Shown: positions 25,862 through 34,225 of the stretch, piece after piece
Layout: each line of letters begins with the position of its first letter
Position numbering within the stretch: the first letter of the stretch is position 1
DNA from: CAWEQW01 sp963811365
Lineage (GTDB): Bacteria; Actinomycetota; Actinomycetes; Propionibacteriales; Nocardioidaceae
DNA: 64,000 nucleotides
Assembly: GCA_963811365.1 (NCBI GenBank)
Contig: CAWEQW010000005.1
Coordinates: 147,167-211,166, forward strand
Direction of reading: 5' to 3'
The notes under the pieces: generated by a model
Told to the model about the DNA's origin: nothing
The model's input: only the letters and a program-made list of their open reading frames with translations
Database searches by the model: none
Position numbers and translations under genes: made by a program

Positions 25862-26164
25862 CTACGGGGCCCAGTCTGCGGTGGCGGTCAGATCGGTGAA
25901 CTCCGGTGGGGCTGCGAGGACCTTGACCATCAACTCCTGAATCGCCTGCTGGCCTTCTGCCCGCCGCGGATCATTCTCACGCTCGCGCGCCTTCTCCTCG
26001 CTCTCGAATACGGCGAGGATGTAGGCCGTGTCGTGGTCGTCCTCGCGCATGAACAACTCCCGCAGGAGGCCCGACCCGGGCTGTTCGGCCGCCTTCAGCA
26101 CGTCGGCCAGGACCAACAGGTCGGTCCCAGGCTTCAACTGCACTTTGATGAGCTGTGCCCACAT
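25862..26164 (-). CDS. Small dimeric alpha-beta barrel (ABM-like) protein
   Basis: The 100-residue protein begins MWAQLIKVQLKPGTDLLVLA and continues with GSGLLRELFMREDDHDTAYI and LAVFESEEKARERE, the strand-helix order of ABM-type dimeric barrels. ATG 26164 has a strong GGAGGAG nine bases before it. A second small protein of similar size lies just upstream (26263-26523). Neither shows obvious catalytic residues. Confidence 0.7.
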   Translation of the reverse strand: MWAQLIKVQLKPGTDLLVLADVLKAAEQPGSGLLRELFMREDDHDTAYILAVFESEEKARERENDPRRAEGQQAIQELMVKVLAAPPEFTDLTATADWAP

Positions 26165-26262
26165 GGTGATCTCCTCCAGCCGGTAACGCCTCGGGTACGA
26201 ACGTGGCGATCTATCGCCACGACGGGAGTCACACCGCCGCCACGCCACGCCCCCCGCAGGTG

Positions 26263-26523
26263 TCAGCCCTCGATGTAGACCGCGACGGTGTCGGGGTGTA
26301 CGCCGTCGTACGTCATGGCAGCTGCGCCGGCCTCGCCCTGCATCACGGCCTCGAACGCCGCCATGTCGGCTACCTCCATGCTGAGGCCGACGTGGTTGGG
26401 CCTGCCGGGGTCGACGAACGTGGTGATGTTCGTCGCGACCGAAGCGAAGACCTCCTCACGCTTGGGGGACGACAGCCAGTGCGCAACGTCGTCGCCTTCG
26501 TGAGTGGCGATCAGCTTGGGCAT
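26263..26523 (-). CDS. Small conserved hypothetical protein
   Basis: The 86-residue protein reads MPKLIATHEGDDVAHWLSSP, then FVDPGRPNHVGLSMEVADMA and a C-terminal strand VAVYIEG. I know this as a small conserved family of unknown function, probably another dimeric barrel. TAGGAAA lies just before the ATG. It is in the same direction as the ABM-like gene, with a 98-base gap, and the two may be cotranscribed. Confidence 0.68.
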   Translation of the reverse strand: MPKLIATHEGDDVAHWLSSPKREEVFASVATNITTFVDPGRPNHVGLSMEVADMAAFEAVMQGEAGAAAMTYDGVHPDTVAVYIEG

Positions 26524-26821
26524 GGGGTTTCCTAAACCGTCGAGTGATCCGCTCTCTGCCCGAGCTGTTCCTGGTGGTCATCCTGAGCGGGTCGATTCCG
26601 CACGGTACTCACGGCTCAGGAAGGGGCGCCATAGCCCAAAAGGGCGCAAACGGAGCCCCCTTGGTCACGGTCAACCCAATCCCGACTCAGCCCCTGCCCA
26701 CGAGGTACGTCACTTCGCCGCTTGTTGCACGGTCCGTCGACGGCCTTCTCCGCCGAGTCACGGATATCGGACTGGGTAAGGACGGGATTGGACCACGTCC
26801 CGATGGGCGAGACTTGCGGGT

Positions 26822-27295
26822 GTGCGGGTGCTGTCGAGGAGGGCGAAGGATCGGGTGGCTGTGGAGGCGTTCCTCGGCGGGCACGGCTCGCTTCGGGTCG
26901 CCAGGCGAGGCGAGCTGCTCGATTCGTTGGACCATCCTGCGTTGCTAGCGTGGGTGGGTGACGTGCTGGTCGGGGTCGCGACGTACGTGGTCGACGGGGA
27001 CGCCTGTGAACTGCTGACCCTGCACGCCCAGCATCAGTTCGCCGGAGTGGGGACCGCGCTCGTCGAAGCCGCGGTGAGGGCGGCACGCGAGGCCGGTTGC
27101 CGGCGGTTGTGGGTGGTCACGACGAACGACAATGTGGACGCGCTCCGCTTCTACCAGCTGCGGGGGTTCCGGCTCACGCAGCTGCGACCGGGCGCGGTGG
27201 ATGTGAGCCGAGAAGAATTGAAGCCGGACATTCCGGCTGTCGGCGCTCATGAGATTCCGCTGAGGGACGAGCTTGAACTGGAATTGACACTCTGA
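26822..27295 (+). CDS. GNAT family N-acetyltransferase
   Basis: The 157-residue protein has the GNAT core: LLTLHAQHQFAGVGTALVEA, with the acetyl-CoA loop Q-x-x-G-V-G-T-A, followed by AAREAGCRRLWVVTTNDN and ALRFYQLRGFRL. The acceptor is unknown. GTG 26822 is the likely start; another GTG lies two codons later. The 300 bases upstream hold no gene that I can support. Confidence 0.85.
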   Translation: MRVLSRRAKDRVAVEAFLGGHGSLRVARRGELLDSLDHPALLAWVGDVLVGVATYVVDGDACELLTLHAQHQFAGVGTALVEAAVRAAREAGCRRLWVVTTNDNVDALRFYQLRGFRLTQLRPGAVDVSREELKPDIPAVGAHEIPLRDELELELTL

Positions 27296-27451
27296 TCGGA
27301 CAGACTGCGCACTTCCCCGGTCACCGAAGGCGCAGTCGGACCGGCAGCCGTTGCACGATGGGCTCAAACGCAGCCGGCAGAAGTTGCGTCATTCCGCAAC
27401 TTACGACCAGAGGCGGACGGCTTGCCCCCAATCAATGGGAGCATGGTGATC

Positions 27452-28429
27452 ATGGCTTCAACTCCAAACCTTGGTCGACTCACCGTCGTGCCTGCACGTG
27501 AGGTGTGGCCGCACGAAGCGCTGCACTTCACGCCGTGGCTGCTGTCGAACGTTGACGTCCTCAGTGATCTCCTAGGAATGGACCTTGTTCTGGAGGAGGC
27601 CGAGCATCCAGTCGGAGGGTTCAGTTTGGATCTCATCGGCTACGACCAGGCGACCAGCGAGCCAGTTATTGTGGAGAACCAGCTAGAGCCGTCTGACCAC
27701 AATCACCTCGGACAGATCATCACGTACGCGGCGGGAACTGATCCAACGACGATCGTCTGGGTAACGACAGGGTTCCGCGCCGAGCATCGCGCGGCCATCG
27801 ATTGGTTGAACGAACGGACCGATGATCGAACTCGGGTGTTCGGCGTCGTAATCCACGTGGTCAAGATTGGCGACTCAGAGCCCGCCCCCAACTTCGAACT
27901 TGTCGCTCAGCCGAACGACTGGGAGAAGTTGGTCAAGAAGGCGACCGTGGCCGGATCCAACGAGGCGACGGCGAAAGCCATGCTCTACCGCGAGTTCTGG
28001 GAGGCAGCGCTCGAGCGAATCAGAGCCCTGCACCCCGCCTGGACCCGTGCCCGCAGCAGCGACCAGAACTGGTGCAACACTTCGGTCGGAATTGGCGGAG
28101 TGAACGTTGCGATGGTCTGGACACGCAGCGGACTCACAGCCCAAATCTACTTCGAGGGGCCCACGGCTGAGGTGAATCTCGCGCGTTACCGGGCTATGTA
28201 CCAAAGACGCGAAGCGTTCGAAGCTGCGCTCGGAGAGCCAGTTGATTGGGACCCAATGGAGGGCCGCAAGGCAGCGCGAGTCGTGATCGCTTCGCCCTAC
28301 CAGGATGTGAGCGCACGGGAGCAGTGGCCCGCAATCATCGATTGGCTCATAGACGCGCAGACGAGACTCAGGGCCGCGCTGGAAGCGGCAGGAGGAGCGC
28401 CCATACTCATGGCCGGTCCAGACGGCTGA
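27452..28429 (+). CDS. DUF4268 protein with PD-(D/E)xK-like N-terminal domain
   Basis: The 325-residue protein begins MASTPNLGRLTVVP and has REVWPHEALHFTPWLL, then FSLDLIGYD and PVIVENQLEPSDHNHLGQII, an Asp...Glu-x-Gln arrangement like PD-(D/E)xK nucleases. The C-terminal half (FWEAALERIRALHP, VDWDPMEGRKAARVVI) is DUF4268. Such proteins occur in accessory and defence regions. The gene is visibly less GC-rich than its neighbours, suggesting transfer. ATG 27452 has GGGAG ten bases upstream; ATG 27443 is an alternative. Confidence 0.82.
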   Translation: MASTPNLGRLTVVPAREVWPHEALHFTPWLLSNVDVLSDLLGMDLVLEEAEHPVGGFSLDLIGYDQATSEPVIVENQLEPSDHNHLGQIITYAAGTDPTTIVWVTTGFRAEHRAAIDWLNERTDDRTRVFGVVIHVVKIGDSEPAPNFELVAQPNDWEKLVKKATVAGSNEATAKAMLYREFWEAALERIRALHPAWTRARSSDQNWCNTSVGIGGVNVAMVWTRSGLTAQIYFEGPTAEVNLARYRAMYQRREAFEAALGEPVDWDPMEGRKAARVVIASPYQDVSAREQWPAIIDWLIDAQTRLRAALEAAGGAPILMAGPDG

Positions 28430-28514
28430 GAATGGTTCACAGCGTCACTCCGCCGCCATCTGGGTAGGAGGCGAATGGGGTGCGATTCAGCGGGACGAGG
28501 TCGCGTAAGCGTCC

Positions 28515-29459
28515 TCAGCCGTGGACCGCGAGAAGAATCCGATCGACGGTCTGCACGGTGACCGGTTCGTCAAGGAACTCGGCCACCCAGTCGGCATTGC
28601 GTGCCCGTTCCTGCTGGGTCGGGGAGGTCAGCCAGCGTTCGCAGCCGACCCGCGCGATGTTGCCGAGTTGGGCGACCAGCATGGTCAGGTCTCCACGATC
28701 GGCCAGGCGGCCGGGCCCACCGGCGTCGAGATAGGCGGTGTACAGAGTGCGCATCCGGTCAGGCTCTCCCAGCCCGTACTCGAAGAGCGCACAGCCAAGC
28801 TCGCCATTTACGTCACCGGGGCCACAGTTCTCCCAGTCCAGCACGACCAGGCCGCCGCCCGGTGTGCTCCGCACGTTGTCCGCCCACAGGTCCCGATGAC
28901 AGACCTGAACCCGACGCGGTGAAGTGAGGATGGTCTCCGCCTCGAGAACGTCGGGGAGCACGGCCGCGAGCCGGTCGACGAAGGGGGCATGGGCCTCACG
29001 CAGACGCAGAAGAAGTTCCTGCCATCTCTCGACGCCGACCGGGTCGACATACCAACCGTCAACAGCTTCATCGGTGGGCATCGCGACCGAGTGGATGACC
29101 GCCAGCAGCTGCCCGAACTCACCGAGGTCCAGTCGACGATCAGCCGGCAGCACATCTACCCATTCGTAGACCCGAATGTGAGCGCCGCCCACGTCGGCGA
29201 CCACGCTGCCATCGACGGCACGCACCACGGCGGGCATGGGCACCCCCGCCCGACGTACCAAGTCCTGATACGTGGCGTCGAACTCTGCGTCCTCAACCGA
29301 GATCGCATATTGAGCATGCTTCACCGCATAGCGACCGCGCCCGGTGACCAGCTGCCAGATCTCACCGAGACGCCCGTAGGCGACCGGGCCGTCCAACCGC
29401 GCGTGACGTCCCAGCCCGAATCGGTCGGCGACCGCACCGGCGTGTGTCTCGTCAAGCAC
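28515..29459 (-). CDS. Aminoglycoside phosphotransferase (APH)-family kinase-like protein
   Basis: The 314-residue protein has the APH kinase core: RYAVKHAQY with the ATP lysine, the catalytic loop VCHRDLWADNVRST with Asp and Asn, and the metal-binding VLDWENCGPGD. Members phosphorylate antibiotics, homoserine or other small molecules; the substrate is not evident. GTG 29459 is chosen because TACGTT ends six bases upstream, the leaderless arrangement seen elsewhere in the window; an in-frame ATG 29513 would add 18 residues. Confidence 0.84.
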   Translation of the reverse strand: MLDETHAGAVADRFGLGRHARLDGPVAYGRLGEIWQLVTGRGRYAVKHAQYAISVEDAEFDATYQDLVRRAGVPMPAVVRAVDGSVVADVGGAHIRVYEWVDVLPADRRLDLGEFGQLLAVIHSVAMPTDEAVDGWYVDPVGVERWQELLLRLREAHAPFVDRLAAVLPDVLEAETILTSPRRVQVCHRDLWADNVRSTPGGGLVVLDWENCGPGDVNGELGCALFEYGLGEPDRMRTLYTAYLDAGGPGRLADRGDLTMLVAQLGNIARVGCERWLTSPTQQERARNADWVAEFLDEPVTVQTVDRILLAVHG

Positions 29460-29465
29460 GTATCC

Positions 29466-29471
29466 AACGTA
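29466..29471 (-). promoter_or_regulatory. Leaderless-type -10 box (TACGTT)
   Basis: On the minus strand TACGTT is followed by GGATAC and then GTG 29459. The six-base gap equals that at 22886, 37907, 45490, 59457 and 61005. Confidence 0.5.
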
Positions 29472-29764
29472 TGGGGAAAGCCCTGGCCGAGGACCGCACG
29501 AAGGGTGCATCATTTCGGTTCCGCGAAGCGGCAGCGTCTTACTGCTGGGAGTCGGTGCCGATTGTCATCACCACAAGGAAGCGCGCTTCTCGTGTGGGGT
29601 CCGCGTCTGAGCTGAGGCTAAGCCAGGCCGCAGGGCCCTCAGGTCACAGACCAATGAGCGCGAGCCCAGGGCCACGGTCCCCTACCGAGCTCGAATACGC
29701 GAGCAACGCTTGCGTCTGCCGCCGCTCGGACTCGACCGACATCCGTCGAGCGTCGCGTGACGGG
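29472..29764. other. Intergenic region between the APH-like and protease genes
   Basis: About 290 bases carry no gene with a credible start and family pattern. It holds upstream sequence of the phosphotransferase-like gene and the 3' flank of the protease gene; no hairpin terminator stands out. Confidence 0.35.
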
Positions 29765-30559
29765 TCAGGGGAGCGGATAGCTCACCTGGGTTGCGAGGAA
29801 CCGTCGAGCCGATGCGGTGTCCAACCGAAGCGCGACATTCGTGGAGCGGCACACCATGTCTCCGGTGATCGTGGTGGCGGCAATGACATGGGTCCCTTGG
29901 AGATAGTTGGGGCCACCGGAGTCTCCGCCGCAGGCCCCGCCCCAGCCAGCTGACCAGTTCTGGTCCTCGTGGATCCAGCCGGTGGTCACGCTGTTGAGCC
30001 CGAGCAGAGCGGCCTCCCGCTCGCCCGTGGGCGGGTAGGAGTGTGCGCCGCCACCGAAGGTGACCGTGGAGCCGTAGCCCAGCACATCGAAGGTCTGGTC
30101 GTGCGTGACGGTTCCGAGTTCGTTCGCCGAGGGCAACGCCGCGGGCTGGATACCGGGATCGGCTGACAGATGGACAACGGCGATGTCGTCCGTGTCGTTC
30201 GCATAGACGTTCTGACGAGACGTCAGCTTCGGCACGAAAGCCGGGTCGATCGCGATCGCCCCGTTGTAGTAGGTGCTCGCGGCGGTGGGCTTCTGATCGA
30301 AGGTCACCCACGCGTTGGGCAAGTCACCGTTGGCACGGTAGTAGTCAGCGAAGCAGTGGGCTGCCGTCAGGAACGCCGTACGGTCGATCAGAGCGCCGCT
30401 GCACGCGAAGTGCTTGGGCCCGTCCACAGTGTCGCTGAAGTAGAGCGCTCCGGCCTCAGGGTGCGAGAAGTCCGGCGTTGCGTTGACCATCGCGACGGCG
30501 ACCGACGGAATGACGACGAGCGCGGCAGCAATCACCGCAGCAAGAATGAGGCGCCTCAT
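29765..30559 (-). CDS. Secreted trypsin-like serine protease (S1 family)
   Basis: The 264-residue protein starts MRRLILAAVIAAALVVIPSV, a signal peptide, and then shows the chymotrypsin triad: His68 in FLTAAHCF, Asp125 in DTDDIAVVHL and Ser214 in ACGGDSGGP. The CSGAL strand before the His motif is also typical. It is thus an exported active endopeptidase. ATG 30559 places the signal peptide at the very start; the longer frame from 30583 adds eight residues. Lone gene; target unknown. Confidence 0.9.
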   Translation of the reverse strand: MRRLILAAVIAAALVVIPSVAVAMVNATPDFSHPEAGALYFSDTVDGPKHFACSGALIDRTAFLTAAHCFADYYRANGDLPNAWVTFDQKPTAASTYYNGAIAIDPAFVPKLTSRQNVYANDTDDIAVVHLSADPGIQPAALPSANELGTVTHDQTFDVLGYGSTVTFGGGAHSYPPTGEREAALLGLNSVTTGWIHEDQNWSAGWGGACGGDSGGPNYLQGTHVIAATTITGDMVCRSTNVALRLDTASARRFLATQVSYPLP

Positions 30560-30675
30560 GATGAGGACGCTGCTCGCCGACACGTCGGTCTGTCAAGGCA
30601 TCGAAACGGCTGTCGACACGCTTCTGCCCTCGACCAGCACCAGACCGGCCGCCCAGAACGCGGCCGTGTGCACCG

Positions 30676-31125
30676 TCACCGCTGGTGTCGAAGCTCGCCA
30701 ATACGGTGCAGCTGCGGATTCAGCATTGACCCACACACACCGGGATGACCATGCTCGGCGACCCCCCGGCCATAGCCCGACCAGACGCTCGCCTTGTGGA
30801 GATCGCTGGTATGGCTCAGGGTGCCGACGACCCAGGACGCGGTGAGCTCGGTCAGCACGGTCGCCAAGTCGATGCGGCGGTGGTCGGTTGCCAGCGCCCA
30901 CGTGGCCGCGATGTAGACGATGCCGGAGAAGAGGGACAAGTGAGCATGCGACCGGAGCCTTCGACGCGTGCGTCGCCAGCTGAACCACTCAGAGGACGTG
31001 TCGTGCCGCCGCTCTGCTGCGAGCGATGACTCTTGACGCCACCGGTACGCGGGTGGCAGGCGGCTGAACCACGACACGGCCGGTGCCACGAGCCCTACGA
31101 CGTAGTACGGGGAGAGACGCGACAC
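30676..31125 (-). CDS. Small membrane protein at the end of the peptide operon
   Basis: The 149-residue frame starts at GTG 31125, inside the 3' end of the aldo/keto reductase gene (31-base overlap). It has two hydrophobic stretches, YYVVGLVAPAVSWF near the N-terminus and FSGIVYIAATWALA in the middle, with basic residues between (RRTRRRLRSHAH). No family is recognised. Overlap with the upstream gene argues for coupled translation in the four-gene operon 33756-30676, where it might act in export or immunity. This is the least certain gene of the set. Confidence 0.45.
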   Translation of the reverse strand: MSRLSPYYVVGLVAPAVSWFSRLPPAYRWRQESSLAAERRHDTSSEWFSWRRTRRRLRSHAHLSLFSGIVYIAATWALATDHRRIDLATVLTELTASWVVGTLSHTSDLHKASVWSGYGRGVAEHGHPGVCGSMLNPQLHRIGELRHQR

Positions 31126-32312
31126 AGAAGTTCGCGGAACGTCGCGACGTACGAGGGCCGGCGCATGCCGACAAGCACTCCGTCGAATCCGCGGGTGAGC
31201 GGGTACTCGGCAGCGACGAGTTCGAGTGGTGGCCCGTCGCCTCGTTCCTCCGGTCCGCGCTGTGGGACGACGCTCAGGCGGTGCCGGATCTGAACCTCGG
31301 CGCAGGCGTGGAGGTCAGCGACGTCCCGAGCCACAGCCTGCGGAACGTCGCCGAAGACCGCCACCAGGAACGGTGCCAGCCGCCGGTGCCAGATGTCGTC
31401 CAGCAGGTCGTTGTCGGGAATGTCGGCCCAGGCGTCGCGCAGGAAACGCACGAGCGGGAACGCGAACGCGTCCTCCGGCCGTTGCAGGGCGGCCAGGCGT
31501 TCGGTGAGCGCTGCTGTGAGGTGGCCGATCGCGGCCTCACCTCCGGCGCGGGCGGCGGCCACCTCGGCAGGCGTTGGGCCGTCAACGAGCGCGACCCGGC
31601 GACCGTCCAGCCGAGCGCTGAGCGGTCGCTGCGCTACCAGGGAAAGCCCCGCTGCCTGCGCCAGATCGCGCAGAGCAGCGGCTTCCGGTTCCAGCATGTT
31701 CATCGGCACCTGCACGACCGTCAGGTGGTCCTCCGCGCCGGCTTCACGAGCCAGCTCGACGACGCCCCCCAGCTCCAGCCCGCCCTCCACGAGGGCGTTG
31801 CTGCTCACCCCCACCGAGCCGGCAACACCTTCCCGGACGAGGTCCGCGCAGCAGCCGAACGCACCGATCAGCGCGGCCTCGGCCGCGCGTCCGTCGCCCT
31901 CTGCGGCGTGTTCCGGGTTGTGCACGAACAGGACGTCTATCCGGTCGGATTGCAGTCGTTCGAGGGAGAGCTCGACGCTCGTGCGGATCACCAGCGGATC
32001 CAGGCTGTACGACGCCTCGGCGCTCAGACGACGACACCGTCGCTCAACGACGGACGAGCCGAGTCGGCGGGCGAGGCTGGGCGACACGTAGCCCGCCTTG
32101 GTCCACACGGACGCTCCGGCTGCGCCATCAGCGGCCACCACCTGCCCGACCAGCCGCTCGGCCGCTCCGTCACCGTAGTTGCTGGCGGTGTCGACGACTG
32201 GACACCCTGCTGCGAGGGCACTCTCGAGGGCTGTCCGGTGCACGGGGCTGGTGTCGCGCATCCGGTACGTGCCCATCCCGACCCAACCCGGAGCGATGCC
32301 CGGCGGGCTCAT
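31095..32312 (-). CDS. Aldo/keto reductase in the peptide operon
   Basis: The 405-residue enzyme has the complete AKR tetrad: Asp41 and Tyr46 (DTASNYGDGAAERLVGQ), Lys72 (VWTKAGYV) and His131 (VLFVHNPEH). It is longer than usual AKRs (about 320), with extra helices near residues 260-340. Its ATG overlaps the stop of the upstream HQGGH-motif gene (ATGA at 32309-32312). AKRs reduce carbonyls with NADPH; in this operon it could act on the peptide or on a carbonyl made by the neighbour, which is inference. Confidence 0.86.
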   Translation of the reverse strand: MSPPGIAPGWVGMGTYRMRDTSPVHRTALESALAAGCPVVDTASNYGDGAAERLVGQVVAADGAAGASVWTKAGYVSPSLARRLGSSVVERRCRRLSAEASYSLDPLVIRTSVELSLERLQSDRIDVLFVHNPEHAAEGDGRAAEAALIGAFGCCADLVREGVAGSVGVSSNALVEGGLELGGVVELAREAGAEDHLTVVQVPMNMLEPEAAALRDLAQAAGLSLVAQRPLSARLDGRRVALVDGPTPAEVAAARAGGEAAIGHLTAALTERLAALQRPEDAFAFPLVRFLRDAWADIPDNDLLDDIWHRRLAPFLVAVFGDVPQAVARDVADLHACAEVQIRHRLSVVPQRGPEERGDGPPLELVAAEYPLTRGFDGVLVGMRRPSYVATFRELLCRVSPRTTS

Positions 32313-33460
32313 CGTGCGACCGCCCGCGACACGCCCATGGCACCGCCCGGATGCCTCTCACAGAATCGCTCGTAGGAGAAGTTGTAGCCCTGGTTACTGA
32401 CATCGACGTCGGCAACCCACGAGGCATTCTCGTCAACCTGCTGCGCCTGTGCCTTCTGCAGATCCTGGAGGAGGTCCCGACCCGTCAGCGTCATGACGTC
32501 GGCGTGACGGACGAGGGTCGCGAGGTCGGACTCGAATCGCTTGTAGACGAACGCGTACCTACCCTCGAGCTCGTGCTCGAGCTCCGGCTCGACCAGAGAT
32601 GACCGCAGCCAACGGCGTAACAGCTCGGACATGAGCGCTTCGGTGACAGTCCCGTGCCACAGCACGTACAGATTGCGGCCGTGCTCCCCTGCCCCGTCGA
32701 CGGGGGTGCTCGCCGCGTCGACCTCGAACCACGTGTCGGGACGGGACGCAGCTGCCATCAGGACGTTGTGACCGCCTTGGTGTGCCAGGTCCTCGGCGAT
32801 GAAGGCCTTGCCCCGACCGAGGTGCATGTTGCAGAAGACCCCGCCGTAGTACGCAGCATCGGCGAACGAGTTGCAGCGCTCGTCGTGGAACAGCACAACG
32901 TGCCGTACAGAGGTTCGGAGCAGAGCCTGCAGCTCTGGCTGCAGGTCGCCGATCACGCGCCACGCCGCCTCGAGCTCGTCGAAGTAGCGCACGCACGACT
33001 CGTTCACGCGGTTGTCAGCATGGCCGGTCGCCGCCATGAGCCTGTCCGCCACGGTGGGCACGGCGTGGACGATGCACTGAGGCCCGTCCTGAAGCCGACG
33101 CTCGGCCTCCACGTCATGGGTGAACACCGGTGCCACCGCCGATCGACGGTCGTCGCGGGGCAGGGCCCTGGCGTACCCCACGCGAGGCACGTGAGCGACG
33201 CCGGCCGGGTCGACCACTGCCGACACGCACGGGGGTCGGGCATCCGACGGAAGCGACCCGACGACCAGCTGCTCCAGCGTCGCACTCCGTGATGCAGGAT
33301 CGGCCGCGAAGTAGCCGAAGAGCGCAGGATCGGGGTCGATGCTCTCCACGTCGACCGCGTCGGGGCGGAGGCTCGAACGGGCAACGAGCCGGCGCAGCGC
33401 AGAGGTGAAGCGACGGTCGCCGTCGGTGGCCCAGGGCTGCAGGAAGTCAATGACGGACAT
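32309..33460 (-). CDS. HxxxH-motif protein, candidate peptide-modifying enzyme
   Basis: The 383-residue protein has a central stretch LQPELQALLRTSVRHVVLFH, FADAAYYGGVFCNMHLGRGK and AEDLAHQGGHNVLMAA, where His227-Gln-Gly-Gly-His231 sits in the place of the HExxH motif of peptide-modifying enzymes found in RiPP clusters. A later helix, LWHGTVTEALMSELLRRW, offers His and Glu residues for a third ligand. The Glu-to-Gln change is unusual. It follows a 76-residue peptide gene and is coupled to an aldo/keto reductase. ATG 33460 follows AGGACCAGAC. Function is not established. Confidence 0.62.
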   Translation of the reverse strand: MSVIDFLQPWATDGDRRFTSALRRLVARSSLRPDAVDVESIDPDPALFGYFAADPASRSATLEQLVVGSLPSDARPPCVSAVVDPAGVAHVPRVGYARALPRDDRRSAVAPVFTHDVEAERRLQDGPQCIVHAVPTVADRLMAATGHADNRVNESCVRYFDELEAAWRVIGDLQPELQALLRTSVRHVVLFHDERCNSFADAAYYGGVFCNMHLGRGKAFIAEDLAHQGGHNVLMAAASRPDTWFEVDAASTPVDGAGEHGRNLYVLWHGTVTEALMSELLRRWLRSSLVEPELEHELEGRYAFVYKRFESDLATLVRHADVMTLTGRDLLQDLQKAQAQQVDENASWVADVDVSNQGYNFSYERFCERHPGGAMGVSRAVAR

Positions 33461-33525
33461 GTCTGGTCCTCTGTCTCGTGATGGGGCGGACGGGTCCCGA
33501 TCCGCCGCCCGCCCCCTGACGGACG

Positions 33526-33756
33526 TCACCGCTTGACGAGCGCAGCGACCTTCCGCTCGTTGGCCACGGCCAGCTGGGCGTCCAGCTTCTGGAACACGGG
33601 CACGAGCTCGTCCACCCAGACACCTGTCTGAGCGAATACGGCGCAGTGACAGTTCATGAACGCGCCGGCGTTGAAGTTCGCCGCCAGGGCCCGGACCTCG
33701 TCCGCGTCGTCCTCGGCGAGGAAGTCCTGGATCGACATGCGCTTGGCTTCGGACAT
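33526..33756 (-). CDS. 76-residue peptide with Cys-His-Cys core, candidate precursor peptide
   Basis: The product begins MSEAKRMSIQDFLAEDDADE, an acidic leader-like helix, then has a Phe/Asn/Gly-rich middle (NFNAGAFMNCHCAVFAQTGV; Cys36, His37, Cys38) and a basic helical end (ANERKVAALVKR). It has the strongest ribosome site of the region (GAAAGGAGT), predicting high expression, and very high third-position GC, so it is a real gene. It is the first gene of an operon with the HxxxH protein and the aldo/keto reductase. A RiPP precursor or metal-binding peptide is likely; the family is not known to me. Confidence 0.65.
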   Translation of the reverse strand: MSEAKRMSIQDFLAEDDADEVRALAANFNAGAFMNCHCAVFAQTGVWVDELVPVFQKLDAQLAVANERKVAALVKR

Positions 33757-34222
33757 CGAGACTCCTTTCTCCTGTTGATGAGTGATGTGCGGCGCCACCG
33801 CGCCGCACTATTAATGAGCCGAGACTCGGGCGTTTGATACAGGGCGCGGCTCCGGCCCTCCATCGCCAGCGGAGTGGAGGGGGTCCGCACAAGGCGAGAG
33901 CACTCCAGCCGGGCATGGCGTCGCGGACCGGTTGCCGGTCCGACTCGAGATGGTCGTCCGCGTGCAGGCTGCACTCGACCAGGTGCGATTCCTGCGTGCG
34001 GGCCTCGTCGAGGGTGCTGCCGAGCTCTCTGCTCCACAGCTCCAGGGACGCGTGTTCGAGCTCTGCGGGCCAGGACTCGTCGGGCAACGCGGTGAGGCGG
34101 CGTGCTCGGGCGAGGTACTCGCGGGCGATGGCCGGGTGAGCCTTGATGAGCTGGTCAGGGTCCCCGGCACATGCAGCGAGGCTCAGGCTGACACCCGGCG
34201 GCGCCGGTCGAGCCAACCGCAA
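33757..34222 (-). other. Coding-like open frame without its own stop, plus peptide-operon promoter
   Basis: From TTG 34222, three bases after the stop of the AlkZ-like gene, a frame reads PDQLIKAHPAIAREYLARAR, then LEHASLELWSRELGSTLDEA with good codon usage down to about 33880, but it has no stop and stays open into the next genes. It may be a remnant or a small gene whose end has decayed. The AT-richer stretch at 33800-33845, with TTAATAGT on the minus strand, is the likely promoter of the peptide gene. Confidence 0.35.
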
Positions 34223-34225
34223 GCG

